Below are positions 7,793-15,808 of a stretch of DNA of 36,169 nt, in pieces. The position numbers and the translations under genes are program-made. The stretch is from Rhizobiaceae bacterium (lineage in GTDB: Bacteria > Pseudomonadota > Alphaproteobacteria > Rhizobiales > Rhizobiaceae), in contig JALSIJ010000270.1 of assembly GCA_026981655.1 (NCBI GenBank), forward strand, positions 1 through 36,169, given 5' to 3'. The notes under the pieces were generated by a model. It did not search any database and had not been told where the DNA came from. It saw only the letters and a program-made list of their open reading frames with translations. Positions within the stretch are counted from its first letter, which is position 1, and the number at the start of each line of letters is the position of its first letter.

Positions 7793-8009
7793 CTCAAGTT
7801 GCACGTTGAGCACTACGAAGCGCAAAACTTGAGCCATTAGAGTAGCTCAAGTTGCACGTTGAGTACTACGAAGCGCAAAACTTGAGCCATTAGAGTAGCT
7901 CAAGTTGCACGTTGAGCAATACGAAGCGCAAAACTTGAGCCATTAGAGTAGTTCAAGTTGCACGTTGAGCACGAATTCGATCCAGACGAAGCGCAAAACT
8001 TGAGCCATT
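7793..8009 (+). repeat. Four tandem 53-bp hairpin units
   Basis: Units start at 7793, 7846, 7899 and 7952. Each has arm CTCAAG (TTCAAG in unit 4), core TTGCACGTTGAGCA, a short variable loop, then CGAAGCGCAAAA and the arm CTTGAG, followed by the spacer CCATTAGAGTAG. Loops differ slightly (GAGCACTAC, GAGTACTAC, GAGCAATAC), and unit 4 has a 12-nt insertion containing CGAATTCG in the loop. Arms pair over 6 to 8 bp. The same core with different arms recurs at 24490-24523 and 24635-24689. Confidence 0.9.
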
Positions 8010-8057
8010 AAAAAAACCCGATTAGCCGTGAGCCTAAACATTAAGGTCGACAAGTTC

Positions 8058-8130
8058 GGCCCGGCGCTAATGCGCCGCACTCGCGTAGGCCTGAGCCCGG
8101 ATTTATTCCGGGGGAAGAATTGCCGTGAGC
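8058..8130 (+). repeat. Two-hairpin dispersed element, copy B
   Basis: GGCCCGG start, hairpin 1 CGGCGC-taat-GCGCCG (8062-8077), central CACTCGCGTAGGCC, hairpin 2 CCCGGA-tttat-TCCGGG (8096-8112), and tail GAATTGCCGTGAGC. Both stems are perfect 6-bp helices of different sequence from those of copies A, C and D. Confidence 0.85.
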
Positions 8131-8139
8131 CAAAACAGA

Positions 8140-8478
8140 CTATTCCGCACATTTAATGCATCGTTCTGCCATCGGGTCGACTTCCAGACGACGTTCGGCG
8201 ATCTCATCGCCGCATTCTGCACAATATCCGTATTCACCCTCGTCAATTCGACCAACTGCCGCCTTGATGCGGTTAAGATCACGCTGCCTTGTGCGCTCGG
8301 TTGCCTGATTCATCGCCTGGCGCTGCATGGCATCCATGCGCGAAAGGCGGCCAACCGACTGTTGATCAAGCGTAACCGTATCCCGCGCGCCTTGAGAAAT
8401 TTCAGAGAGATTTTCCAATTCATCGCGTTTTTGTTTAAGCAGGCGCGCTGCAACGTCCAGATCAATGGTCAAATTCAT
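8140..8478 (-). CDS. DksA/TraR-type C4 zinc finger protein
   Basis: 112 residues. The N-terminal half is a helical coiled-coil region (LLKQKRDELENLSEISQGARDTV...MDAMQRQAMNQATERTRQRDLNRIKAAVGRID), and the C-terminal half is the zinc finger EGEYGYCAECGDEIAERRLEVDPMAERCIKC with four cysteines in CxxC-x17-CxxC spacing. This is the DksA/TraR fold that enters the RNA polymerase secondary channel. It is shorter than E. coli DksA (151 residues) because the N-terminal part is reduced, so it belongs to the short DksA-like group of alphaproteobacteria; whether it responds to ppGpp cannot be told from sequence. Monocistronic, divergent from the NnrU-type gene. Confidence 0.92.
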   Translation of the reverse strand: MNLTIDLDVAARLLKQKRDELENLSEISQGARDTVTLDQQSVGRLSRMDAMQRQAMNQATERTRQRDLNRIKAAVGRIDEGEYGYCAECGDEIAERRLEVDPMAERCIKCAE

Positions 8479-8518
8479 CTCCCATTCGCGATACTAAAGT
8501 TATATCTGTGCGGGAGTA

Positions 8519-8547
8519 TTGAACAGCTAATGAAGTCGACTTACAAT
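8519..8547 (+). promoter_or_regulatory. Probable sigma70 promoter of the NnrU-type gene
   Basis: TTGAAC (8519-8524) and TACAAT (8542-8547) are separated by exactly 17 bp, a near-consensus arrangement. Transcription would begin near 8554, giving a leader of about 55 nt before the start codon at 8609. Confidence 0.55.
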
Positions 8548-8568
8548 AGGGGCACGACCCAAGGCTTG

Positions 8569-8593
8569 CCGGAAAAGTTGTTCGGTTTTTTTT
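8569..8593 (+). terminator. Terminator-like hairpin in the leader of the NnrU-type gene
   Basis: CCGGA pairs with TTCGG around a 7-nt loop (8569-8585) and is followed by eight T residues (8586-8593). It lies between the promoter and the ribosome binding site of the gene at 8609, a position that suggests an attenuator or a very short RNA rather than the end of an upstream gene, since none is transcribed into it on this strand. Confidence 0.45.
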
Positions 8594-8608
8594 GAATAGG
8601 AATTGGCA

Positions 8609-9178
8609 ATGGTTTTTCTTGTAATCGGACTGATTGGTTTCATCGGCATTCACTCAATACGCATTGTAGCACCCGACTGGCGTCTCAAAACCATTGGGGT
8701 TATGGGTGAAAACAAATGGAAGGCAATTTATTCAATTGTATCGCTGCTTTCATTTGTTTTGCTGATCTATGGTTATGCACAGGCAAAAGTAGATACAAGT
8801 CAGGTATATACGCCCTTTAGCGAAATGTATCATGTGGTGCTGTTGTTGATGGCAATTGCCTTTGTCATGATGATGGTTTCCAATCTTGGCCCCGGATATA
8901 TCAAGCGCAAATTCAAGCATCCATTTCTACTGGCCACGATTTTGTGGTCGATTTCCCACCTTTGGATGAATGGTGATCTGGCATCGCTGATTTTATTTGG
9001 AACATTTCTGCTGTGGGCCATTGTCAATCTTAAATCAGCACTTGGCAGGCCAAAAGCCGAACCGGTTGAGCCATTAATTCGCAATGATATAATTGCGGTG
9101 GTTATCGGGCTTGGGCTTTATGTTTTGTTTATCTGGAAATTGCATATGGCATTTTTTGGGGTAATGCCGGTGGCCTGA
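8609..9178 (+). CDS. NnrU family membrane protein
   Basis: 189 residues with five or six membrane segments. The first helix ends in the conserved 'GIHSIRIVAP.WR' pattern (LIGFIGIHSIRIVAPDWR), followed by KAIYSIVSLLSFVLLIYGYA, 'LATILWSISHLWMNGDLASLILFGTFLLWAI' and a final helix; the H-x-x-x-x-G/NGD-x-A-x-x-x-LF layout is that of NnrU (PF07298). NnrU was first noted near denitrification genes and is also related to the 15-cis-zeta-carotene isomerase group, but its biochemical role in proteobacteria is unproven. ATG 8609 has AGGA 7 nt upstream; a TTG two codons earlier is less likely. Confidence 0.88.
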   Translation: MVFLVIGLIGFIGIHSIRIVAPDWRLKTIGVMGENKWKAIYSIVSLLSFVLLIYGYAQAKVDTSQVYTPFSEMYHVVLLLMAIAFVMMMVSNLGPGYIKRKFKHPFLLATILWSISHLWMNGDLASLILFGTFLLWAIVNLKSALGRPKAEPVEPLIRNDIIAVVIGLGLYVLFIWKLHMAFFGVMPVA

Positions 9179-9404
9179 TGGCACTTTGAACTACCCATTA
9201 TTCTCAATTGTTCCTGATACCCCCTTACTTATAGCGAAAAATAGGCTAGAAGGCCGATTGAGATACATATCAGCCTGAATTATGGCTGGATTTAAAACAT
9301 GCTTTGCGGGTGTTGGATTTACCGCTAAAGACATGTGAAACAGATATAGTATGGCAACCGCAATATTTGATATTGCGCGATGTGCATGAGTGAGAAGGTT
9401 TGAA

Positions 9405-10076
9405 ATGTCAGACGACAGTTTTATCCGCGAAGTTGACGACGAACTGCGCAGCGAAAAAATGCAACAATTCTGGTCGCGCTATGGCAAATTGGTCATTGGT
9501 GTGGCGCTGAGCATTGTTTTGCTGACCGCCGGTTACCGCGGCTATAAATTCTATCAGGAATCTCAGGCCGAAACAGCTGGTGACGCTTTCATGGCCGCTG
9601 TGCAGCTCTCCAATGACAACAAGCACGATGAGGCGATAAAAGCCCTCGCAAAATTGGCAGATACCGGCCCCGAAGCCTATGCAGCCCTGGCGCGGATGCG
9701 CATGGCATCGGAATTGACCGGCAAAGGTGAAGCCAAAGCAGCTGTTGCTGCCTATGACGAAATTGCCGAAAATTCGAAGATTGACGAGACTTACCGGGAT
9801 TTGGCAAGATTACGTGCCGGCCTGTTGCTGGTCGATATTGGCACCCGCGACGAAGTGAAAAAACGCATTGAAGTGTTGGCAAAGCCCGGAATTCCTTTCC
9901 GCCATTCTGCCCGTGAAGGTCTTGGCCTTGCCGCATGGAAGGCGGGCGATTTGAAAGAGGCGGCAAAATATTTCACGCTGATTTCGGATGATCAGGATGC
10001 GCCAAACTCAATGCGAGGTCGGGCTAATCTTATGCTTGATCTTATTGCCGGCAAGGGCGGGCCGGAGCGAAAATAG
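9405..10076 (+). CDS. Membrane-anchored TPR protein (YfgM-like)
   Basis: 223 residues. A cytoplasmic N-terminal segment (SDDSFIREVDDELRSEKMQQFWSRYG) leads into one membrane helix (LVIGVALSIVLLTAGYRGYKFY), then a helical repeat domain (AETAGDAFMAAVQLSNDNKHDEAIKALAKL, AYAALARMRMASEL..., GLGLAAWKAGDLKEAAKYFTLI) of TPR type. Domain order and the phrase EV.EELR..K...W.RYG fit the TPR_21/YfgM group, which in E. coli associates with SecYEG and periplasmic chaperones. In many alphaproteobacteria this gene precedes der, as here (48-bp gap), with BamB sometimes in between; BamB is absent from this position. ATG 9405 is preferred because GAAGG lies 7 nt upstream. Confidence 0.88.
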   Translation: MSDDSFIREVDDELRSEKMQQFWSRYGKLVIGVALSIVLLTAGYRGYKFYQESQAETAGDAFMAAVQLSNDNKHDEAIKALAKLADTGPEAYAALARMRMASELTGKGEAKAAVAAYDEIAENSKIDETYRDLARLRAGLLLVDIGTRDEVKKRIEVLAKPGIPFRHSAREGLGLAAWKAGDLKEAAKYFTLISDDQDAPNSMRGRANLMLDLIAGKGGPERK

Positions 10077-10124
10077 CATTTTGCTATTGGATGGCCAGTT
10101 TTTCAGGACCGATCAGGACCTAAT

Positions 10125-11546
10125 ATGAGTTTTACAGTTGCTATTATCGGAAGGCCCAATGTGGGTAAATCCACCTTGTTCAACCGGTTGGTGGGCAAGC
10201 GGCTTGCTTTGGTCGACGATACCCCGGGTGTCACCCGCGATCGCCGTATGGGGCAAGCCAAAATTGGCGACATTAATTTCGAAGTCATCGATACAGCCGG
10301 GCTTGAAGAGGCGTCCAGAGACAGCCTTGAGGGCCGTATGCGCAGCCAGACTGAGACCGCAGTGCTCGAAGCTGACATCTCGTTTTTTGTTATTGATGCC
10401 CGCGCTGGTGTGGTGCCCGCAGACAAGGCTTTTGCCTCTATGCTCCGAAAATCCGGCGGCAAGGTTATTCTTGTCGCCAATAAGGTTGAGGGCAACAAGG
10501 GGGATTCTGGCTATTATGAATCCTTTGGCATGGGGTTTGGCGACCCTATACCAATTTCTGCCGAACATGGCGACGGCATGGTGGATTTGCGCGATGCACT
10601 GGTCGAGCGCCTGGGAGAGGACGTGGCCTTTGGCCAATTGGCCAAAATCTCAGATGATGACGATGATTTCGATGATGCAGATGACGGTGAAATTGATGAG
10701 GACGCCGAATTTACCTATGATAATACCAGGCCGCTGAAGATTGCTGTGGTCGGCAGGCCTAATGCGGGTAAATCAACTCTGATCAATCAAATGTTGGGCG
10801 AAGACAGGCTTCTGACCGGCCCGGAGGCGGGGATTACCCGCGATTCCATCTCGGTCAATTGGGAGTGGCATGGCCGCACCATCAAGCTTTTTGACACAGC
10901 CGGTATGCGGCGCAGGTCGCGTGTGCATGAGAAGTTGGAAAAACTCTCGGTTGCTGATGGCAAACGCGCCATTCAATATGCTGAAGTCGTTATCATTATG
11001 TTTGATGCAACGATGCCATTTGAAAAACAGGATATGCATATTGTTGATCAAATCATCAAGGAGGGCAGGGCGCCCGTCATTGCTTTTAACAAATGGGATT
11101 TGATCGACGACCGCCAAAAGGTGTTGCGCGATCTGAACGAGAAAGCCGAACGCCTGCTGCCGCAGGTTAAGGGCCTGCTTTGCATTCCCGTATCTGGACA
11201 GACCGGATATAATATAGATAAACTATTGCAAGCAGTACTTGATGTGCATGTGGTGTGGAACCGGCGTATTTCTACCGCCAAACTTAACCGTTGGCTGGAA
11301 GGGGCGGAAAATCAGCATCCACCGCCAGCAGTAGCCGGGCGCCGCATTCGGCTAAAATACATCACCCAGCCGAAGTCACGGCCACCGACATTTTCGGTGC
11401 AGTCGTCGCGGCCTGATTCTTTGCCCACCTCCTATTCACGATATTTGGTGAACGGATTGCGCGAGGCGTTTGATCTTTATGGTACGCCCATCAGACTGTT
11501 TATTCGCGGCAGCGAAAACCCCTATGCTAAAAAGAAAAAGAAGTGA
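10125..11546 (+). CDS. der: Ribosome-associated GTPase Der (EngA)
   Basis: 473 residues with two tandem GTPase domains, the hallmark of Der. Domain 1 has GRPNVGKST (residues 9-17), [10 protein letters not shown] switch I, DTAGLE and NKVE; domain 2 has GRPNAGKST (about residues 210-218), [18 protein letters not shown] and NKWD. A strongly acidic linker ([20 protein letters not shown]) joins them, and the C-terminal KH-like domain ends in a lysine tail KKKKK. Der acts in 50S subunit assembly. Its TGA stop (11544-11546) overlaps the first unit of a 41-bp tandem array, so the repeat begins inside the gene's last codon. Confidence 0.98.
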   Translation: MSFTVAIIGRPNVGKSTLFNRLVGKRLALVDDTPGVTRDRRMGQAKIGDINFEVIDTAGLEEASRDSLEGRMRSQTETAVLEADISFFVIDARAGVVPADKAFASMLRKSGGKVILVANKVEGNKGDSGYYESFGMGFGDPIPISAEHGDGMVDLRDALVERLGEDVAFGQLAKISDDDDDFDDADDGEIDEDAEFTYDNTRPLKIAVVGRPNAGKSTLINQMLGEDRLLTGPEAGITRDSISVNWEWHGRTIKLFDTAGMRRRSRVHEKLEKLSVADGKRAIQYAEVVIIMFDATMPFEKQDMHIVDQIIKEGRAPVIAFNKWDLIDDRQKVLRDLNEKAERLLPQVKGLLCIPVSGQTGYNIDKLLQAVLDVHVVWNRRISTAKLNRWLEGAENQHPPPAVAGRRIRLKYITQPKSRPPTFSVQSSRPDSLPTSYSRYLVNGLREAFDLYGTPIRLFIRGSENPYAKKKKK

Positions 11547-11755
11547 GCGCACGTGTTTACGCGCAAGCGAACGACTAAACAAAGAGAGCGCACGTGTTTA
11601 CGCGCAAGCGAACGACTAAACAAAGAGAGCGCACGTGTTTACGCGCAAGCGAGCGACTAAACAAAGAGAGCGCACGTGTTTACGCGCAAGCGAACGACTA
11701 AACAAAGAGAGCGCACGTGTTTACGCGCAAGCGAACGACTAAACAAAGAGAGCGC
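11545..11755 (+). repeat. 41-bp tandem array, five units plus a partial sixth
   Basis: Units start at 11545, 11586, 11627, 11668 and 11709, with the first six bases of a sixth unit at 11750. The unit reads GAGCGCACGTGTTTACGCGC followed by AAGCGAACGACTAAACAAAGA. All copies are identical except one A-to-G change in unit 3 (GCGAGCGAC), so expansion is recent. The core GCACGT...GCGCAA is the same as in the 53-bp units at 7793, with a short internal CGT-gttt-ACG hairpin. There are no unique spacers, so it is not a CRISPR array. A longer relative with a loop insertion is at 24591-24633. Confidence 0.95.
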
Positions 11756-11822
11756 TTATTGTTTTCCGTTCAGTCATCCGACTGACCGTCCGTTCACGGG
11801 CTGGCACATTGCTTGCTAAAGT

Positions 11823-11853
11823 GTTCGTTTGTGCGTAAATGCGCGCGCTCTCT
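11823..11853 (-). repeat. Inverted diverged copy of the 41-bp unit
   Basis: Read on the minus strand from 11853 it gives GAGAGCGCGCGCATTTACGC followed by ACAAACGAAC, matching the array unit (GAGAGCGCACGTGTTTACGCGCAAGCGAAC, written here without gaps over more than one line of identity) at about 24 of 30 positions; most differences are transitions. It faces the tandem array across about 70 bp. Confidence 0.65.
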
Positions 11854-11864
11854 GGATGCAATGC

Positions 11865-11925
11865 TTGCCCTGCCACGGAGGGAGAGAATTCATTGTAACG
11901 CTCTAACTGAGCCGTATAGCGAGGC
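11865..11925 (+). repeat. Shared island module (copy 1)
   Basis: TTGCCCTGCCACGGAGGG (11865-11882) followed by AGAGAATTCATTGTAACG and CTCTAACTGAGCCGTATAGC. The first part is repeated on the minus strand at 24310-24327, and the second (with CACGGAGGG) on the minus strand at 24537-24579, with a few substitutions and a 3-nt gap. It lies between other repeat types in both islands. Confidence 0.75.
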
Positions 11926-11933
11926 AAATGCCG

Positions 11934-11993
11934 AGCCGGTCGCTTAGACCGCCCTCGCGGAGGCCCGTGCAAAGCACGTATGGCCGTGAGCGA
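11934..11993 (+). repeat. Two-hairpin dispersed element, copy C
   Basis: Hairpin 1 is CGGTC-gctta-GACCG, the centre is CCCTCGCGGAGGCC, hairpin 2 is CGTGC-aaa-GCACG, and the tail is TGGCCGTGAGCGA. In this copy CTCGCGG can pair over 7 bp (one G-U) with CCGTGAG, closing a stem around hairpin 2. Confidence 0.85.
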
Positions 11994-12113
11994 TATAAAC
12001 CAGCTAAACCAGCCAAACAAACTAAAACCCGCAATTTTTGCCGCGTTAACGGCTTATCAAGGTTAACGAAGGATGATCTATTTCAGTAAAGCCTGATTGA
12101 GTTCAGGTTTGTT

Positions 12114-13346
12114 GTGTGGAGTAGTGTTTTGCGTATCCTTGAGTATTTTCGCCCCGGTTCGGGCGCTGGCCCCTCGTTTTTCTCAAAAAACCCGCTATCA
12201 GTCATTGGCACGAGGCTCGCCATCTGTGCGGGTATTTTGGTGGCATCGGCATCTGCAATCGCCTATCAGGACATTGCGGAGTTTTCATCCAAACCGATAC
12301 CGGATGAACTACGCTGGACTGCACGAGCGATAGAGTTTCCAACCGGTTCCACCTATTCCGCCCGCTTTAGTGGCGATGTCGATCCGGTTGTTACCGGCTC
12401 CATTCAACGTAAATTGAGGGTTGAAACCTCAGGCGGGCCGGACAGTACCGGCGTAATGGCAAAGAGCTTAAAGGGTAAAACGCCCAGGCCTTTTAAAGTA
12501 AACCGCTCGCTCAAAGGTGACCGGGTAATCTCCTCAACCGTAAAGCGCCCGCCGGCGCATTTTTCGGCCGGGTCCATTGTTCGGGAAAGCAGCCTTTTGC
12601 GGCATTTCGTAGATAAATCACGTGCAAGATTGGCCTTTAGCAAAAAACGCAGTTCAATAGCACCGGTTCAGTTGGCCGGTATTTTTTTAAGCAGGACGCC
12701 TGCAAGCACCAGAACCGCAGCCGTATTAAAGCCACGATTAATGCTTGCCAGCACAAATACTCGGTTGAAAGGCGGCATCAAACCCTCTTTTCTGGTCGCC
12801 TATGCCGCAGTGGGCAATGAAACCAACAGCCCCTTCAGTGCATTATTTGGTAAATCCAAACTGGCCTATTCGGCCCCGTTTCTTGGGCGTGGAGATCATA
12901 AATGGGCGATTAAAAAGCTCCCCCTCCGGTCAAAATCCAAAGGTGCGCAATATTGTCTTGCGGTTGGCATCTATTTTGAAGCTCGCGGAGAGCCGATACG
13001 TGGTCAGGCAGCCGTGGCGCAAGTGATTCTCAATCGGGTAAAAAACCCCACCTATCCAAACTCAATTTGTGGTGTGGTATATCAGAATAAATCCTGGAAG
13101 AATCGCTGCCAGTTTTCCTTTGCCTGCGATGGAATTCGCGACCGGGTTCTCTCGAAAAAACATTGGTTGACCGCAAAAGCGGTAGCAAAACGAGCTACCG
13201 AGGGAAAATTATGGGTTAAAGAAGTGGGATCATCTACCCATTATCACGCAACCTATGTGAATCCCCGTTGGGCAAAAACCATGAAACGCATGAAGCAAAT
13301 CGGGCAGCATATTTTTTATCGCACAAAAGGCGGCGGCTGGTCTTAA
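12114..13346 (+). CDS. Cell wall hydrolase, SleB/CwlJ family (Hydrolase_2)
   Basis: About 410 residues. An N-terminal membrane anchor (LSVIGTRLAICAGILVASASAIAY) is followed by some 230 residues of low-conservation, basic, Ser/Lys/Arg-rich sequence, and a C-terminal catalytic domain of about 130 residues: LAVGIYFEARGEPIRGQAAVAQVILNRVKNPTYPNSICGVVYQ, then CQFSFACDG and THYHATYVNPRWAKTMKR. The E in YFEARGE is the expected catalytic acid of this lytic transglycosylase/muramidase-like family. Cysteines in CGVVYQ, CQFSFACDG may form disulfides, fitting a periplasmic location. Start is uncertain: GTG 12114 has no clear ribosome binding site, whereas in-frame TTG 12129 follows GGAG at 7 nt spacing and would remove five residues. 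Likely role: peptidoglycan remodelling. Confidence 0.9.
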   Translation: MWSSVLRILEYFRPGSGAGPSFFSKNPLSVIGTRLAICAGILVASASAIAYQDIAEFSSKPIPDELRWTARAIEFPTGSTYSARFSGDVDPVVTGSIQRKLRVETSGGPDSTGVMAKSLKGKTPRPFKVNRSLKGDRVISSTVKRPPAHFSAGSIVRESSLLRHFVDKSRARLAFSKKRSSIAPVQLAGIFLSRTPASTRTAAVLKPRLMLASTNTRLKGGIKPSFLVAYAAVGNETNSPFSALFGKSKLAYSAPFLGRGDHKWAIKKLPLRSKSKGAQYCLAVGIYFEARGEPIRGQAAVAQVILNRVKNPTYPNSICGVVYQNKSWKNRCQFSFACDGIRDRVLSKKHWLTAKAVAKRATEGKLWVKEVGSSTHYHATYVNPRWAKTMKRMKQIGQHIFYRTKGGGWS

Positions 13347-13608
13347 CTTCAATTCCGTACAAGAGCGCAGTATTTTTTATTGGTATCCCCAATAAAAGTC
13401 AGGTATTTTGGAATTGTTGCCGGGCGCTTTGTCGCAGGCTTGGGTTGATCTGATTAACTGTGCTATTTCAATAGCTTGAGTGAGTAATTGCCCCGCTTGA
13501 CACATATGATTGCCAAACCTATGGTTCACCCAGCTTTGCGCCCATATCACTATCTGTTGTGGGGCAAAGGCAGACTTAAATTCAACGTCTCAAATATTTG
13601 GTGCAATT

Positions 13609-14010
13609 ATGAGTGAGCGGCCTATTGGAACAGGGAAAACTCCTGTTGGGGGGAAGCGCAGTGATGCGCCCGGTGACAAAGAATTGTTAAACCGATTGGA
13701 CAGCCTGGGGAGCCGATTAAGAAAGCATCAGCAAGCCATTGAATTTGAAGTAGAAAAACAAAATGGCTCTAAATCGGCAGGCTTTGCGCAGGCAATGAAA
13801 TTAAGCTCCGAATTTATCGTTGCAATTATAGTTGGCGCCGGAATTGGCTACGCGATTGATACGGTTTTAGGCACTTCCCCTTGGGGAATGATAGTTTTAT
13901 TGTTTCTTGGATTTGGCGCCGGAGCGTTAAATGCACTACGTTCAGCCGGTATGGTTGCTGAAACAAATTTGCATCTTGGGGCAACAATTGACCCCAAGAA
14001 TGATGAATAA
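13609..14010 (+). CDS. atpI: ATP synthase F0 operon protein I
   Basis: 133 residues from ATG 13609 (MSERPIGTGKTPVGG). A charged N-terminal half (LLNRLDSLGSRLRKHQQAIEFEV) precedes two membrane helices (FIVAIIVGAGIGYAIDTVLG; GMIVLLFLGFGAGALNALRSAG) in the AtpI/AtpZ arrangement. AtpI-type proteins help assemble the c-ring or handle Mg2+ and Ca2+ for the synthase. It is the first gene of the F0 operon, 131 bp before atpB. Upstream in-frame start codons (13510) would give an unrelated extension, so they were not used. Confidence 0.92.
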   Translation: MSERPIGTGKTPVGGKRSDAPGDKELLNRLDSLGSRLRKHQQAIEFEVEKQNGSKSAGFAQAMKLSSEFIVAIIVGAGIGYAIDTVLGTSPWGMIVLLFLGFGAGALNALRSAGMVAETNLHLGATIDPKNDE

Positions 14011-14141
14011 GATGAAATAGACGCAAAACGAAGGTTGAAACCCATTGGCCTGTCCTGTAAGTGACGGCTGTGATTGTTGAACGAACAACGATGAGCGTTG
14101 TCGTTTTGTATGAAAACTATAGTCAATTTTAAAAGAGGCAT

Positions 14142-14894
14142 ATGGTGGCGACCGACCCAATTCAACAGTTTCAGATTATTAAACTACTTCCGCTGGAAGT
14201 GGCAGGCTTTGACGTTTCCTTTACTAACTCTGCCCTCTTCATGGTGGCAACGGTTGCTCTTTCTTCTGCGTTTCTGATCTTTTCGACAAGTGGCAGGGGG
14301 CTTATTCCCGGTCGCGCCCAGTCGGTATCAGAAATAGCCTATGAATTTATCGCTGGCTTGTTGCGGCAAAGTGCCGGTTCGGAAGGAATGAAATTTTTCC
14401 CACTGGTTTTCTCGCTGTTTGTGTTCATTTTGATTGCTAATCTGTTTGGTATGTTTCCGTACTTTTTCACGATTACCAGTCACATAATTATTACCGTGGC
14501 GTTGGCGATGTTGGTCATCGGAACTGTTATTATTTATGGTTTCTGGCGCAACGGCCTCGGCTTTTTGAAACTGTTTGTTCCCGGTGGTGTATCGCCAATA
14601 TTAGCGGCAGTTATTGTACCGATCGAAGTGTTGTCTTTTATTTCTCGCCCGCTATCCTTATCTGTTCGACTGTTCGCCAACATGCTTGCCGGCCATATTA
14701 TCCTGAAGGTATTTGCAGGCTTTGTTGTCGCACTGTCCGGTATGGGGTTTGTCGGTATCTTCGCATCAGTACTGCCGTTGGCATTTACGGTAGCGCTTAC
14801 CGCGCTGGAATTTTTGGTGGCATTTTTGCAAGCCTATGTGTTTGCCGTCCTCACATGCATGTATCTCAACGATGCAATCCATCCCTCGCACTAA
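14142..14894 (+). CDS. atpB: ATP synthase F0 subunit a
   Basis: 250 residues with five or six membrane helices. The key segment [20 protein letters not shown] contains Arg176, the conserved arginine that faces the c-ring and drives proton translocation. The N-terminus ([30 protein letters not shown]) and the phrase [12 protein letters not shown] are typical of alphaproteobacterial subunit a. An AGAGG ribosome binding site lies just upstream of the ATG. Second gene of the F0 operon. Confidence 0.98.
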   Translation: MVATDPIQQFQIIKLLPLEVAGFDVSFTNSALFMVATVALSSAFLIFSTSGRGLIPGRAQSVSEIAYEFIAGLLRQSAGSEGMKFFPLVFSLFVFILIANLFGMFPYFFTITSHIIITVALAMLVIGTVIIYGFWRNGLGFLKLFVPGGVSPILAAVIVPIEVLSFISRPLSLSVRLFANMLAGHIILKVFAGFVVALSGMGFVGIFASVLPLAFTVALTALEFLVAFLQAYVFAVLTCMYLNDAIHPSH

Positions 14895-14945
14895 TGGTAG
14901 TACGGGGAATCAACATAAAATCAACCTGAACAAAGGAATATTATC

Positions 14946-15170
14946 ATGGAAGCAGAAGCAGCAAAATATATTGGTGCCGGCATTGCAGCGATTGGCGTTG
15001 GAGCAGTCGGTATCGGTGTAGGCTCATTGTTCGGTCAGTTTCTGTCCGGTGCATTGCGTAATCCCTCTGCCGCTGCCGGCCAGTTTACCAACCTGATCTT
15101 TGGATTTGCGGTGACAGAAGCTTTGGGCATTTTCGCTCTTCTGATTGCGCTACTTATCCTCTTTGGATAA
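14946..15170 (+). CDS. atpE: ATP synthase F0 subunit c
   Basis: 74 residues forming two membrane helices joined by the polar loop RNPSAAAGQ (Arg38-Asn39-Pro40). The first helix is rich in Gly/Ala ([21 protein letters not shown]). Glu58 in [13 protein letters not shown] is the proton-binding carboxylate. No sodium-binding signature is seen, so this is a proton-driven ring. AAAGGA lies upstream of the ATG. 51 bp after atpB. Confidence 0.98.
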   Translation: MEAEAAKYIGAGIAAIGVGAVGIGVGSLFGQFLSGALRNPSAAAGQFTNLIFGFAVTEALGIFALLIALLILFG

Positions 15171-15234
15171 TCTCAATTCCAATTGACTGGAATTTGGGCG
15201 CGCGAGTGCCCAACTTCCCTTTGAGGACGGAATA

Positions 15235-15798
15235 ATGGCCGCAACCAAAGAACAAGAAACTGGTACAAACTCCGAAGTCGGTACTCCCGGCGGGCAAGAG
15301 GGTGGCGGAGTATTCCCGCCGTTTGATTCGAGCACATTTGCTTCACAGCTATTGTGGTTGGCGATTACATTTGGCCTGTTTTACTACCTGATGTCGAAAG
15401 TGGTATTGCCACGAATCAGTGATATTCTGGAAGTCCGTAGTGATCGCATCGCCCAGGATATTGAAGAAGCAAATCGCCTCAAGCAGGAATCTGACGAAGC
15501 CATTGCTGCCTATGAACAGGAACTCGCTGAAGCCAAGTCTAAAGCCCATGCAATTGCAACCGAGGCAAGCGACAAAGCCAAGGCAGAAGCAGAAAACTAT
15601 CGTCAGAAAGTGGAAGCTGAGCTTTCAGCCAAGCTTGCAACAGCTGAAGACAAAATTGCCGAAATTAAGCAGGCTGCATTGTCCGAAGTTGGGTCGATTG
15701 CAGAGGATACAGCCGCTGTAATGGTCAATGAACTTCTTGGTGGTAAAGTTTCCAAAGCAGATGTAACTGCTGCAGTCAAACAAGCAGGCAGAAGCTAG
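15235..15798 (+). CDS. atpF': ATP synthase F0 subunit b' (second b-type subunit)
   Basis: 187 residues: a Gly/Thr-rich N-terminal extension of about 30 residues (TNSEVGTPGGQEGGGVFPPFD), one membrane helix (QLLWLAITFGLFYYLMSKVVLP) and a long coiled coil (residues about 65-165) rich in Ala, Glu and Lys. This is the b' form characteristic of alphaproteobacteria and photosynthetic bacteria, which pairs with b as a heterodimeric peripheral stalk. It is located 64 bp after atpE and 10 bp before atpF. Confidence 0.95.
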   Translation: MAATKEQETGTNSEVGTPGGQEGGGVFPPFDSSTFASQLLWLAITFGLFYYLMSKVVLPRISDILEVRSDRIAQDIEEANRLKQESDEAIAAYEQELAEAKSKAHAIATEASDKAKAEAENYRQKVEAELSAKLATAEDKIAEIKQAALSEVGSIAEDTAAVMVNELLGGKVSKADVTAAVKQAGRS

Positions 15799-15808
15799 GA
15801 GTTAAATC

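Larger units (their letters stand above)
7703..8139. other. Repeat-filled intergenic region between ArsR and DksA-like genes
   Basis: 437 bp with no gene. From left: A+T-rich promoter/operator zone of the ArsR operon (7703-7740), a TCGAGC/GCTCGA hairpin (7762-7780), four tandem 53-bp hairpin units (7793-8009), a fragment ending ATTAGCCGTGAGCC that matches only the tail of the two-hairpin element (8022-8034), and a complete two-hairpin element (8058-8130) ending ten bases before the stop codon of the DksA-like gene. Confidence 0.75.
11547..12113. other. Mosaic repeat island between der and the cell wall hydrolase gene
   Basis: 567 bp without a gene. In order: the 41-bp tandem array; a perfect TCAGTC-atcc-GACTGA hairpin (11770-11785); an inverted, diverged copy of the 41-bp unit (11823-11853); a module of about 60 bp also found in the island at 24.3-24.6 kb (11865-11925); the two-hairpin element copy C (11934-11993); then about 120 bp of A+T-richer sequence that should hold the promoter of the next gene. 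A 93-codon open frame on the minus strand here consists of repeats and is not a gene. Confidence 0.8.

Noticed and set aside
7793-8009. CRISPR array
   Set aside because: The whole 53-bp unit including the spacer CCATTAGAGTAG is repeated, so there are no variable spacers.
8125-8595. 156-codon frame on the plus strand opposite the DksA-like gene
   Set aside because: Antisense to a clear zinc finger gene, and it starts within a repeat element.
11545-11755. CRISPR array
   Set aside because: Constant 41-bp period with no unique spacers between repeats and no cas genes; it is a simple tandem repeat.
11739-12020. 93-codon frame on the minus strand between der and the cell wall hydrolase gene
   Set aside because: It is composed of repeat modules and hairpins, and its translation has the Arg/Pro/Ser bias of repeat DNA.
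13369-13400. Terminator hairpin TTATTGG/CCAATAA after the cell wall hydrolase gene
   Set aside because: Only seven mostly A-T pairs and no clear T-run after it; too weak to list as a feature.
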